From FEN-1139 sp038207155 (GTDB lineage Bacteria; Myxococcota_A; Polyangia; Polyangiales; Polyangiaceae), in contig JBBRAB010000003.1 of NCBI GenBank assembly GCA_038207155.1, forward strand, positions 186,001 to 250,000: a stretch of 64,000 bases of DNA, written 5' to 3'. Positions 36,896 to 45,517 of this stretch are shown one piece after another. Under the pieces are notes generated by a model that saw nothing but the letters and a program-made list of their open reading frames with translations, did not search any database and was not told the origin of the DNA. Position numbers and translations under genes: made by a program. How positions within the stretch are numbered: the stretch's first letter is position 1; the number at the start of each line of letters is the position of its first letter.

Positions 36896-37174
36896 TCAAC
36901 CTGCGTCGCGCACGCCTCTCGACGGACCTAACTCTGCGGGCTCTCGCAGGTGCCGTGGGTCACGTTGAGCCGCCACAGGGCCGCCAAGCGTGCGCGACGT
37001 GATGAAACCGTCGTCCGACACCCAACCGCAGCGCACGACGCCCAGCAAAAACAAAAAAGCCAGCGCGGTCAGCAGCCAGCGCTCAAGCGCGATCACGTTG
37101 GGGCTGCGAAAGGCTGACGAACGTGAGCTGTCGGTAGATTCCCCGGTCGGCATTTGAGTGGTTCCGACTGCCAT
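36896..37174 (-). pseudogene. truncated GT-C-type membrane glycosyltransferase
   Basis: A 92-residue frame reading ERWLLTALAFLFLLGVVRCGWVSDDGFITSRTL, a first membrane helix followed by the DDxFIT motif found just after helix 1 in arabinofuranosyl/mannosyltransferase-like GT-C proteins, normally over 400 residues long. After about residue 62 the sequence loses resemblance and stops at 36896, next to the kinase gene end. It is taken as a 5' remnant. A 148-bp element shared with another locus lies 41 bases upstream of its start. Confidence 0.6.
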
Positions 37175-37194
37175 TCTGCAAGTCTCATGTCAAG

Positions 37195-37210
37195 CCGAGC
37201 GCTGGCTCGG
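37195..37210. repeat. 16-bp palindrome, first copy
   Basis: CCGAGCGCTGGCTCGG forms a 6-bp stem around GCTG. The same 16 bases recur at 40744-40759 in the same accessory region. Confidence 0.7.
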
Positions 37211-37214
37211 TCAG

Positions 37215-37362
37215 CAGAGAGCCGTAGTCGTTTGGTCGTGAACTGCCCTCTGCGAGAATTCCCTGGCATTTGGTCGGTTCGGCGCGACCTCGTATACTTT
37301 CCGCACCTCGGTCAGCCGTCGACCTGGCGCTGAAGTTAGCTCAAGGCACGAGCCAGGCTCGG
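37215..37362. repeat. 148-bp direct repeat element, copy 1
   Basis: Matches 39697-39844 at 142 of 148 positions by eye; three scattered differences lie in the first 139 bases and three in the loop of a terminal GAGC-N3-GCTCGG hairpin. It lies just upstream of the minus-strand GT-C remnant. The reverse strand contains TATACG, which could be part of a promoter. Confidence 0.93.
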
Positions 37363-37959
37363 TACCCCAGTCTCAGAGAAGTTGTCGTGGGAGGCACCCA
37401 GACTGCCGTGAAGCACGACACTCACGCGAGCTCGATGGCGCGGTGACTATTGCCCTTTTTAGCCGAATTGCTGCTCGGTGCGCACAGTCACCGCTTTTTG
37501 CGCGATTTGCCCGACTTGCACCGCTTGGTTAGCACTTTTGGGCCGCTCCCGCTCCCGCTGAAGCCGCTCGCTAGTCGAGCCGATCTGGCTGCAATGGTTT
37601 GTTGGTTCGGCTTCAACCAGAACGCTTTTGTTTTGGCCCGGCGTGGAAACGCGCGAGACGCTGCCGCGCGAGTGCCGCCAACCAAACGTGCGAGTGCGGC
37701 ACATCGCGCAAGGCGCTGGCAGGCATATCAATACGCGCGCGTGACCGTGAACGGTAGGAGCACGCCTGGGGCGCCGCGCGCTGCATGACAGGGCGGTACG
37801 GAACCCGTCTCTATGCGGAAACCTGGTTCCTCGAGCCGAGCGGCGTCATTCGAGCGCGCATCGATGGTGCTCGCGACCATTTGGAACCCCCGTCAGCGGT
37901 GAGCGGAGCGGGCACCCCGCTGCAGAGGTGCCCCAGGATTGCGCCAGCCAGGCCTCACC
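37363..37959. other. interval without a supported gene
   Basis: A plus-strand frame at 37450-37788 starts with TTG, lacks a ribosome binding site and has no recognisable motif. It was not called. The interval separates the first 148-bp element from the Cys-rich lipoprotein gene. Confidence 0.5.
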
Positions 37960-38409
37960 CTACCGAGGCATGCAATGTGACTCGAGACCGACGGCGGCGA
38001 TGCTGCCACAATGACAGGCGGTGTCGCTGGGTTCGTAGCCGCAGCTGACAGGTGCAAAGCCAACATAGCGGCATTGCTCGTTGGGTGAGCAGTCACTGTC
38101 CTTCACGCAGATGCGGCGCTCACAGCCATGAGCGTCGTAGATCGACAATGGGTCGCCACACTTCTCGTTGGCACAGGCCGCCGCGAAGCAGTCAGGGGCG
38201 CGGTGGATCGGGCGCGACCCTGGACATTCCGGAATCGACAGCGGCTCAGCCCCACCACTTCCACCGGAGAGTGACCCCGCGAGGCTCCCAGAGGGAGTCG
38301 CGCCCCCCTGGTCCCCGATTGCGATTTTCGCAGGAGCGGGCTCGACGTCAGCAGCGCAGCCACTGAAAAGCAGGGCCCCAGTGAGTAGTCCCAGGATGTA
38401 AGAAGTCAT
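37960..38409 (-). CDS. small Cys-rich lipoprotein
   Basis: A 149-residue protein with signal MTSYILGLLTGALLFSGC (lipidated Cys18). A short Gly/Ser linker follows and then 11 cysteines within about 80 residues (CFAAACANEKCGDPL, CERRICVKDSDC, SPNEQC), suggesting a disulfide-rich fold. Its start lies 12 bases after the stop of the trypsin-like gene, so the two are co-transcribed. It may be an inhibitor, partner or substrate of the protease; this is inference from adjacency. Confidence 0.8.
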   Translation of the reverse strand: MTSYILGLLTGALLFSGCAADVEPAPAKIAIGDQGGATPSGSLAGSLSGGSGGAEPLSIPECPGSRPIHRAPDCFAAACANEKCGDPLSIYDAHGCERRICVKDSDCSPNEQCRYVGFAPVSCGYEPSDTACHCGSIAAVGLESHCMPR

Positions 38410-38421
38410 AACAGGTGCCTT

Positions 38422-39627
38422 TCAGGGGAATTCAACCCGCTTTGCAGCGACCAGGTTAGCCAAGAAGTCGTCAATGCGCTTGTAGAGATTGGGGTTTGCC
38501 TTAGCCTCAGCGGTAACGCCCGCTTCCGGAGCCTTACAGGTATGGCACCTCTCAATCGATAGGATCCCGACCGCATAGACGTCGTAGTACATACTCGCAC
38601 CGGAGTGCCCAGCGCTAATATCGCATCCAAGCGCCACAGTGAAGTTGTAGCCACCCGAAAACGGGTACAGGAACTCGCCCTTTGTGCAGGCGGCTGTTTG
38701 TCCGTAGAGGTGCCCTGGCTTGCAGCTCGCTGGTCGGTTCACTATGTCGGAACCGCACCCTGGATACCCAACCGAATATAGCGACTTTGCGAGCGTGTCG
38801 GCTTCCGTCAGGTTGGCCCTGCCAAACCAGCCCGGATGTCCGTTGGGAAATCGATCCTCGAGCACCAGCAATGCCCATTCTTCGGGGACGCAGCGATCCC
38901 AAGAACCCACGGCCGATCCAGTGCAGTTGCTAATGTACTTTCCTCCCCATGATGCGCTGACGACCTTCTGTTTTCCGTAGGGTCCCGAGGTACCTGAGAA
39001 TGCGGCCTCAAAGGTGGCGGGTACGTAGGTACCTGACGCAGTGATTACACAATGTGCCGCGGTCAGGACGAGTCGTCGACCGACCAAGGTTCCCGTGCAG
39101 CCACGGGCACCACTGACGAGACCAATTCTTTTGTACACCGCGCTATTGACGCTGCTGAGATCGACACGATTGTCGACACCGCCCGACCAACCAAGAGTTT
39201 GGCGACCCGGAGGGGCAGCCGCGCCGGGTCCCGCGGTTCCCGCGTGCGGTTCGGAAATGCCGCGAGAAAAGAGTGGCTTCACGGCCTCCGCCAGCTTGCG
39301 ACGCTCATAGTGCATGAGCCGGGCTTCTCGGTCTGTTTCGTCCAGCACCGCAACCGTGTCATGCGGTGCTGTAGGGAGCGCTGGAATCCCCTGCGGTCGC
39401 TCAAACCAGCTCAAGCGGGAGTCCTTCAAAGCATCTTCCGGAGTCTCGCGTGGAACCAAAAAGGCCCCAACCTGTTCCCCCAGCATAGGCTCCACCCCTG
39501 CAACTAGAACAGCTTGCTCAAGAGCAAGCTGTGACTGAGCGGAAACCCCCTCGGATTTTTCCTCCGTTGCACAGCCCATGAGCATGCAAACGCATGTGAG
39601 GGCCACCCCTGCCATGCATCTGAACAT
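38422..39627 (-). CDS. trypsin-like serine protease lipoprotein (S1 fold)
   Basis: A 401-residue protein. Signal peptide and lipobox LMGC place the lipidated Cys at 19. Residues 20-150 are a Pro/Glu-containing propeptide-like region. The S1 fold starts near residue 160. The catalytic His is H192 in LTAAHC and the catalytic Ser is S342 in ISAGHSGAS. The position expected to hold Asp (D-x-A-L-L) reads EEWALLVL, with Glu250 instead, so the triad may be altered. Paired cysteines (CTGT, NCTGS, RC, GCGSD, SCKP, ACTK, GCDIS, CHTC) suggest disulfides. The 148-bp element lies 70 bases upstream and probably holds its promoter. Likely surface protease or protease homologue. Confidence 0.86.
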   Translation of the reverse strand: MFRCMAGVALTCVCMLMGCATEEKSEGVSAQSQLALEQAVLVAGVEPMLGEQVGAFLVPRETPEDALKDSRLSWFERPQGIPALPTAPHDTVAVLDETDREARLMHYERRKLAEAVKPLFSRGISEPHAGTAGPGAAAPPGRQTLGWSGGVDNRVDLSSVNSAVYKRIGLVSGARGCTGTLVGRRLVLTAAHCVITASGTYVPATFEAAFSGTSGPYGKQKVVSASWGGKYISNCTGSAVGSWDRCVPEEWALLVLEDRFPNGHPGWFGRANLTEADTLAKSLYSVGYPGCGSDIVNRPASCKPGHLYGQTAACTKGEFLYPFSGGYNFTVALGCDISAGHSGASMYYDVYAVGILSIERCHTCKAPEAGVTAEAKANPNLYKRIDDFLANLVAAKRVEFP

Positions 39628-39696
39628 CTGAACATTCCATCCTCCACACGTCGCATGCTAGCAGTCGAGATATCGGGTAATCAAGGGGAAACCCAC

Positions 39697-39844
39697 CAGA
39701 GAGCCGTAGTCGTTTGGTCGTGAACTGCCCTCTGCGAGAATTCCCAGGCATTTGGTCGGTTCGGCGCGACCTCGTATACTTTCCGCTCCTCGGTCAGCCG
39801 TCGACCTGACGCTGAAGTTAGCTCAAGGCACGAGCTTCGCTCGG
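39697..39844. repeat. 148-bp direct repeat element, copy 2
   Basis: Near-identical to 37215-37362 and in the same orientation. It lies 70 bases upstream of the minus-strand trypsin-like gene, ends in a GAGC-TTC-GCTCGG hairpin, and is followed by a decayed transposase. Confidence 0.93.
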
Positions 39845-39895
39845 CATGTTAGACGGAATGCGCGCGTCAGCTCTGGTTCATGAGCATAATCGGCG

Positions 39896-40240
39896 TCAAC
39901 AGTGGGGCTCAGGGGTGCGTCTTCGCACATCGGCTAAGGCAGCAGTTGTGGCCAACAGCCGAGCATCACGGATTGTGCTGAGCAGGACGCGCCACGGTTC
40001 ATGGCGGCGACGGCCAGAGCGCTGCGTGACACTTCTGAAGATGGTGAGCAGTGAGTAGGCAATGCGGCGAAGCACCTTGATGGTGGCGGTCACCCTTGGG
40101 TTTTGCAGCACCCGGGGGACGGTCAGCTTCTTTGAAGGCGACGCCAAGAATTTGATGCGTGGATTCGACGGCCCAATGCCTCCGGACGACAGTGAACCAC
40201 TGTTTGGCGGAGAACCTGTCGGTCGACAAACTGGCTCTTC
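39896..40240 (-). pseudogene. transposase C-terminal remnant, frameshifted
   Basis: One minus-strand frame reads DRFSAKQWFTVVRRHWAVES, then THQILGVAFKEADRP, the C-terminal region of a DDE transposase around its catalytic Glu (W-x-V/I-E). Another frame continues with NPRVTATIKVLRRIAYSLLT and FRSVTQRSGR, the following part of the same protein family. The frame change lies near 40110-40140. No terminal inverted repeats and no N-terminal half were found, so this is a dead fragment. Confidence 0.7.
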
Positions 40241-40869
40241 AGGTGAGTCTGTGGGCGTGAAATCCCGAATCTCCGGGTGATGCGGTCGAGGGACACGCGC
40301 CGCAACGGCGATGCGCCTGTCGTCAACAATCTGTGCCGCGGGGGGCTCGTCGGAATCCGGTATCGGCGGTCGACACTCGGCGAACGCGACGGCTAGCCGA
40401 AACCTCATGCTCACGAGCCTGTTTTCTCAAGAGAACAGCCACGCATTGAGAGACACATCGTTTCGGTGTCAAGTGCCCACTGGCCTCGACGAGGCGCGAA
40501 GCGATGTGGCGCTTGGACCGCGCCGCCCTAGACACACGGTCTTACGCCCCGTGGTTGCGGCTCGGTGCCGGAACAACACAACGAGGCTCGATCGCCCACC
40601 CGCTCTGGACGCATCCAGCCTTTTCCTGGGGCGATTGAGAATTTGCGCACGCCCGACACCAGCCGCGTTGCCTAAGCGCAAGCCGCAGTTGTTACGCCGA
40701 ACCAACAAAAAATGCCTACCCCTATCCGGTCCGACTTTCGAATCCGAGCGCTGGCTCGGTTGGGGCGACTTGCGGGCAGAACCCGCCGAGTTTTGCCTGG
40801 TGCACTGCGCGGTCAAGTGGCACTTGGCACAGTAGCGATGACACGCATGTCAGTCGAGTACGGGGCCGG
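40241..40869. other. interval without a supported gene
   Basis: Several overlapping short frames occur on both strands but none shows a start, ribosome binding site or motif. It lies between the transposase remnant and the receiver-domain fragment and holds a second copy of the 16-bp palindrome (40744-40759). Confidence 0.45.
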
Positions 40870-40896
40870 AATCCGAAGAACGCAGCCGCTCGCTAC
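40870..40896. repeat. 27-bp direct repeat left of the DUF2079 gene
   Basis: AATCCGAAGAACGCAGCCGC and seven further bases match 43362-43388 with two differences, on the far side of the DUF2079 gene. Confidence 0.8.
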
Positions 40897-40904
40897 CGGA
40901 GCCC

Positions 40905-40969
40905 GCCCAAGAACTCCTGCCCGACCTCAAGGTGCTCCATCGACACCGCGGCCTACACGGACGACGTGA
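40905..40969 (+). pseudogene. stray fragment of a receiver domain
   Basis: Bases 40905-40969 match the hybrid kinase gene at 36708-36770 closely (GCCCAAGAACTCCTGCCCG, CTCAAGGTGCTC, TACACGGACGACGTGA), with a small indel in the middle. In the kinase this encodes AQELLPGLKVLYTSGYTDDV of the REC domain. No start or further domain is attached. Confidence 0.75.
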
Positions 40970-41204
40970 GCCCAGTAGATAGACAAGCAGAGCACTGCCT
41001 CCGCAGCGAGCACACCATCGGTCTCGAGGGCGGCTCGGAACATCGTTCGGATCACGCCGATCGGCGTCGCGGGACCGCATAAACGCAATCACCCAAACTG
41101 CGTTGACAAATTTCACTCCAGCGGCGAGGTCCCCACTCGGCCGTGTCTTTCCCCCCTACAAACGGTTGGGCCATCCGAAGAGCCGCGTGTTAGAGGAGAG
41201 CGCG

Positions 41205-43253
41205 TTGGAAAACTCCCAGATTCCGGTTCCGAGCGCTCGAGCGGACGCAGCGTCGGCCAATTGCCCCGCCGATGGCGTCGACGGCGAAGAGGTCCGGTCG
41301 TTTGTTTTTGAGCGTGATGCGGCGCCAGTCGCGGCAGCGTTCGTCGTTCTATTTCTTGTCGGCTTTGCGCTCGCCCTTGCCATCAGTGGCACCGTTGTGC
41401 CCGACACCCAACTCTACTTTGCCAAAAATGAGTTGGACCTCGGGGTTCGGATGCGTGTGCTCGGCGCAGCGGCGGGACTTGGCCTATTTACGTCTTGGCT
41501 CGGCATCGCGCTGGTCGGAGTTCGAACCGTTGACGGGCGAGCCCGCCTCAGTGGTTGGGCAAGGTTCCTAGCGCCGCTTCTGGTGACTCCGGCACTGATG
41601 CCGCTACTTTCGCGCCCAACGTGGGAGCCGTTCTCGCTGATGTTCCTTGTCAGCGTCGCGGCACTCGGCTTTGCGCTTGAACGTCTCTTGCGCCAATCGC
41701 TGAAGAGCATTCCGCCTGAACTAGGACGATTGGGCACCCACTTGTCAGTCCCGAGGAAGCTAACCGCACCTCTCTCGGCCATGCTCTTAGGCGCATGCGT
41801 CCTCTACTATTTTTTCCACGTTGGGCAGCTGACTCAGATTAGTCATCAGAAGCTGCAGACGATGAGCTCGGACTTGGCCGAGTTCGACAACCTTTTCTTC
41901 AATGCCCTCCACGGACATCCGTTTCGCGCGCCGGCAATCGACGGGGATTTGCGGAACTGGGGCGCGCTTAAGGTTCACGCTGAGTTCGGGCTTTATTCGC
42001 TTCTGCCGCTCTATGCGCTAAAACCAGGAGCGGCAACGCTACTGTGGATTCAGACGGGACTGATCGCAGTCACCGCGGTGCCGATCTACTTGCTCGGCCG
42101 GGCCCGGCTCGGACCCCTGAGCGGCCTGCTCTTCGGGGCCAGCTATCTTCTTCTGCCCGCTGTCGAGTGCCCCAATTTTTACGACTTTCACTTCACGCCG
42201 CTCGGGATGTTTTGGGTCGCGTGGCTGCTCTACTTCGTTAGCGAGCAGGTATCCGGCAATCGTCGAGCCAGTGTTCGATTCGGTACGTTCATCACCTTCG
42301 CGTTTGCTCTGGTTTCACGCGAAGACATGGCGATCGGGCTTGCGGCACTTGGGCTCTTGCTATTCTTCCATGGCAAGCTCGTGCGACTCGGTCTCACACT
42401 GTTCGCCGTAGCAGCTACCTACTTCGGCGTCATGAAGTTTGCGGTGATGCCAGCGTTTGGGACCATGTGGTTTGATACGGTATACGAGGATTTGAAGGCA
42501 CCCGGAGGCAAGGGCTTTGGCGCAGTTACGCTGACCCTCCTGACTAACCCGATCTACAGTTTGCGCACGCTCCTGATTGAACCAAAGTTCCTCTACGCCC
42601 TCCACATGACGGTGCCCGTCGCGGCCTTGTGGTTACGGCGCCCCGTTCTTTGGCTTGCCATCATCCCGGGATTCGTTTCGACGTTGCTCGTAACGAACCG
42701 GCTGCCCATGTATGAGGTGTCGTTTCAGTACACCTATCTTTGGGTGCCGTACATCATGGCCGCCTCGGTATGGGGTCTTTCCCTGCTCGCGTTGGAGGGG
42801 CGACCGCGGCAACTCGCAGCAACCGCAGCGCTCACGGTTTCAGTCCTCCTGTGCGGTCATCAGTTCGGCGTCCTGCTCGGCGGCAGCAGTATTCGCGGCG
42901 GACTTCGGGAAAAGACCTTTGAGCAGAGCGCGCCAGAGCGCGCTCGGCTGCAGAGTCTTGAGAGTCTGATCGCACGGATCCCCCAAGAAGCATCGGTTGC
43001 CGCCAGCGAAAGCGAGGGGCCTCACGTCTCCACAAGACTGGTCATGTACAGCCTGAAGTACACTCTCGGGGAAAACACCGACTACGTGCTGGTTGGCGAT
43101 GCCGGCATACCTAGCGAACGTCAGCATCTCGTCGAAGCCTTGCGTTCAGGGCGTTACGGACTCGAAGCGCAAAACAGTGATTTTTGCCTTTTTCGGCGTG
43201 GCGGAACCGAGCTCCCGGACGCGGTGCGTGGTCGCTATCTCGGACGGCGCTAA
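41205..43253 (+). CDS. DUF2079 polytopic membrane protein
   Basis: The frame is open from TTG 41103. TTG 41205 is preferred because GGAG stands six bases upstream, giving 682 residues; GTG 41187 is an alternative. The protein has about a dozen membrane helices. The DUF2079 core is visible: a loop with SSDLAEFDNLFFNALHGHPF, then HAEFGLYSLLPLYAL, LLPAVECPNFYDFHFTPLGM and SREDMAIGLAALGL. The acidic/His loop after an early helix resembles the catalytic loop of GT-C glycosyltransferases, and glycosyl transfer in the envelope is a fair guess. It is bracketed by 27-bp direct repeats and stands alone. Confidence 0.85.
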   Translation: MENSQIPVPSARADAASANCPADGVDGEEVRSFVFERDAAPVAAAFVVLFLVGFALALAISGTVVPDTQLYFAKNELDLGVRMRVLGAAAGLGLFTSWLGIALVGVRTVDGRARLSGWARFLAPLLVTPALMPLLSRPTWEPFSLMFLVSVAALGFALERLLRQSLKSIPPELGRLGTHLSVPRKLTAPLSAMLLGACVLYYFFHVGQLTQISHQKLQTMSSDLAEFDNLFFNALHGHPFRAPAIDGDLRNWGALKVHAEFGLYSLLPLYALKPGAATLLWIQTGLIAVTAVPIYLLGRARLGPLSGLLFGASYLLLPAVECPNFYDFHFTPLGMFWVAWLLYFVSEQVSGNRRASVRFGTFITFAFALVSREDMAIGLAALGLLLFFHGKLVRLGLTLFAVAATYFGVMKFAVMPAFGTMWFDTVYEDLKAPGGKGFGAVTLTLLTNPIYSLRTLLIEPKFLYALHMTVPVAALWLRRPVLWLAIIPGFVSTLLVTNRLPMYEVSFQYTYLWVPYIMAASVWGLSLLALEGRPRQLAATAALTVSVLLCGHQFGVLLGGSSIRGGLREKTFEQSAPERARLQSLESLIARIPQEASVAASESEGPHVSTRLVMYSLKYTLGENTDYVLVGDAGIPSERQHLVEALRSGRYGLEAQNSDFCLFRRGGTELPDAVRGRYLGRR

Positions 43254-43361
43254 CTAAGTCCCCAGGGCGTTGTTGACGCAAGGATCATGACCCTCGGATC
43301 CATGAGTCACTCGCTTTGGCACCTGCGCAATCACCTGCTTGTCAGCAAACAGCGTTGCAGT

Positions 43362-43388
43362 AATCCGAAGAACGCTGCCGTTCGCTAC
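43362..43388. repeat. 27-bp direct repeat right of the DUF2079 gene
   Basis: Second copy of the repeat at 40870-40896 (two differences). Its last four bases include the dinG stop codon. Confidence 0.8.
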
Positions 43389-45517
43389 TTTTCTCTGGAT
43401 GCAAGCAGCGACGGGGCCAGCTTATCCCAGAAGCGCTGCACGCGGGCGAGCTCATCGGTGCGTCCGGCGGGTGGGAGGCTGGAGAGCAGTTGTCGTCCGT
43501 AGCCTTTGCGATGCAGCCGCTCGTCGAGCAGCGCGACGATGCCCGCGTCGGTGCGACTGCGGATCAGGCGTCCAAATCCCTGCTTGAGCGCGATGGCGGC
43601 CGCGGGGACCGAGTAGTGAATGAACGGGTTGAGGCCGCGCGCTTCGAGCGCCGCCGAGCGGGCGCGCACGAGCGGATCGGTCGGCACCGCAAAGGGGATC
43701 TTTTCCAGCACGACCAAGCGAAGCGCGTGACCCGGGACGTCCACGCCTTCCCAGAAACTCGAGGTCGCCACCAGGACCGCATTGCCGTCTCGGCGAAAGC
43801 GCTCGAGCAGCTGCGGCTTGGGCGCCGAGCCCTGTACGAGCAGCGGGAAGGTCGGCAGACGTTGCCCGAGCTCGGCGTACAAGAGTCGCATCGAACGAAG
43901 TGACGTAGTCAGCACGAACGCTCCGCCCCCCGTGATGCGGATCAGTTGCTCGATGCGAGCGGCCGCCTGCTGCACGAAATCGGGCTGATTGGGCGAGGGC
44001 AAGTCGCGTGGGGTGTAGAGCAGGGCGCGCTCGGCATAGTCAAAGGGACTCGGCACCGTGAGCTCCACGACCTCCGAGACGAGATCGTGCAGTCCGAGGC
44101 GAGTTCGCAAAAAGCCAAACGGGCCCGAACGCGGATTTGCGGCGAGCTCGCTACCGGCCGCGACGAGCCGTTGCGAGTCGGGTGGGGGCTCGCTCGCCGA
44201 GACGAACGCGCGAGAGGGACTCGCGCGTCCGCTGTCGCTCGTGAGCGTGGCACTCGTCAACACGGCTGCCGACACCGACTCAAAGACGCGTGCTCGGAGC
44301 AGACTAGAGAGATCGATCGGCGCCGCCGAGACCGTGACCCCGCGCTCGCTTCGCTCGACGGCGAGCACATGCTCGGCTTTGGGTTCTGCGATCGTGCGCA
44401 ACGCTTCACGCAGTTCGTCGGCGCGGCGCTGTCCCACCTCGAGCGTCTCACTGAGTGCTGATAGCGAGACGCCGCTGCCGACGGCGCGCAGTCGTGGGAT
44501 GCGACCCACGGTCGCTTCGGCCACCGCTGAGAGCGCCTCCAGCGCGGTATCGAGCCGCAGCCAGGCCTCGTGAGGCTCACCGAGCAGCGCCTCGCGCGAG
44601 AGCTCACGGCGGCCGTCGCGCCCCTCTGCGGCCTGATCCATCGCGGTAAAGTAGAGCGTCGTGGCGCGTCGCAGCTCAAGAAACAGCGAGTCAACTGAGC
44701 TCTCGACCAAGGCCGCATCGACCCCAATCAGCGAGTCGAGGGCTCGCTCCACATCGCGCGCCAGGCGCTCAATGCGTTGGGTCGAGATGCGGACGCCGAA
44801 AAAGTCGGTCGCGATGTCCTCGAGCTGATGGGCTTCGTCGAAGATGACCGCGTCATAGGCGGGCAGCACGCGCCCCGGATGGGGGCCTCGCAAGGCTAGA
44901 TCTGCGAAAAACAGGTGGTGATTGACGATCACGATGCGCGCCTCTTCGGCAGCGCGACGCATGCGTGTCACGTAGCAGCGCTCGTAGTGCGAACAGCGAT
45001 TGCCGAGCCGCGTGTCGCTCGAAGCCGTGATTTCACCCCACAGCGCTTCGTTTTCCGCCAGGTCGTCGACCTCGCCGATGTCTCCGACCTCGGTTTGGCG
45101 CTGCCAGTCACGGATCCGCTGTAGCGTGCGCGCCTGCTCGGCGCTCCGACTCGGCTGCACGAGTCGTTCCTCGAAGCGGCGTCGGCACAGGTAGTTGCCG
45201 AGGCCCTTCATCAACGCAACGGACGGTTTGAGCCCAAGCGTGCGCTCGATCAGCGGCAGATCCTCGCGCATGATCTGCTCCTGCAGCGCGCGGGTGGCCG
45301 TCGAGATCACGACCTTGGCGCCGCTCAGGATCGCGGGCACCAGGTACGCGAGCGTCTTGCCCGTGCCAGTCCCTGCCTCACAAAGCAGTACGCGTCCGAC
45401 GCCGAGCGCCGACTCGACCTGGCGCGCCATCTCGAGCTGGCCCTCGCGAGCCTCGTAGCCCGGGAGGCGCTGCGCAAGAGGGCCACCGGGACCGAGCAGG
45501 CGAGCCGCTTCGCTCAC
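43385..45517 (-). CDS. dinG: DinG/YoaA-family ATP-dependent DNA helicase
   Basis: A 710-residue XPD-like superfamily 2 helicase. Walker A is AGTGTGKT at 48-55, motif II is FDEAHQLED, and the C-terminal motifs include SFWEGVDVPG and QGFGRLIRSRTD. These enzymes unwind DNA 5'-3' and help resolve R-loops and forks. An Fe-S cluster domain is expected between motifs I and II. Three of the four usual cysteines are visible (NYLC, NRC, ERC); the fourth position reads TRLG, as may be normal in this subgroup. GTG 45517 overlaps the stop of the PilZ gene (GTGA), so the two are coupled. The stop lies in a 27-bp repeat. Confidence 0.92.
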   Translation of the reverse strand: MSEAARLLGPGGPLAQRLPGYEAREGQLEMARQVESALGVGRVLLCEAGTGTGKTLAYLVPAILSGAKVVISTATRALQEQIMREDLPLIERTLGLKPSVALMKGLGNYLCRRRFEERLVQPSRSAEQARTLQRIRDWQRQTEVGDIGEVDDLAENEALWGEITASSDTRLGNRCSHYERCYVTRMRRAAEEARIVIVNHHLFFADLALRGPHPGRVLPAYDAVIFDEAHQLEDIATDFFGVRISTQRIERLARDVERALDSLIGVDAALVESSVDSLFLELRRATTLYFTAMDQAAEGRDGRRELSREALLGEPHEAWLRLDTALEALSAVAEATVGRIPRLRAVGSGVSLSALSETLEVGQRRADELREALRTIAEPKAEHVLAVERSERGVTVSAAPIDLSSLLRARVFESVSAAVLTSATLTSDSGRASPSRAFVSASEPPPDSQRLVAAGSELAANPRSGPFGFLRTRLGLHDLVSEVVELTVPSPFDYAERALLYTPRDLPSPNQPDFVQQAAARIEQLIRITGGGAFVLTTSLRSMRLLYAELGQRLPTFPLLVQGSAPKPQLLERFRRDGNAVLVATSSFWEGVDVPGHALRLVVLEKIPFAVPTDPLVRARSAALEARGLNPFIHYSVPAAAIALKQGFGRLIRSRTDAGIVALLDERLHRKGYGRQLLSSLPPAGRTDELARVQRFWDKLAPSLLASREK

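Noticed and set aside
37450..37788. Plus-strand frame of 112 codons between the 148-bp element and the lipoprotein
   Set aside because: TTG start, no ribosome binding site, no motif and composition unlike neighbours.
37215..39844. Composite transposon bounded by the 148-bp elements
   Set aside because: The elements contain no transposase and no terminal inverted repeats, and no target duplication is visible; they are better described as duplicated upstream regions until more copies are known.
40469..40816. Minus-strand frame of 115 codons
   Set aside because: No start context or motif; it lies in an interval full of decayed fragments.
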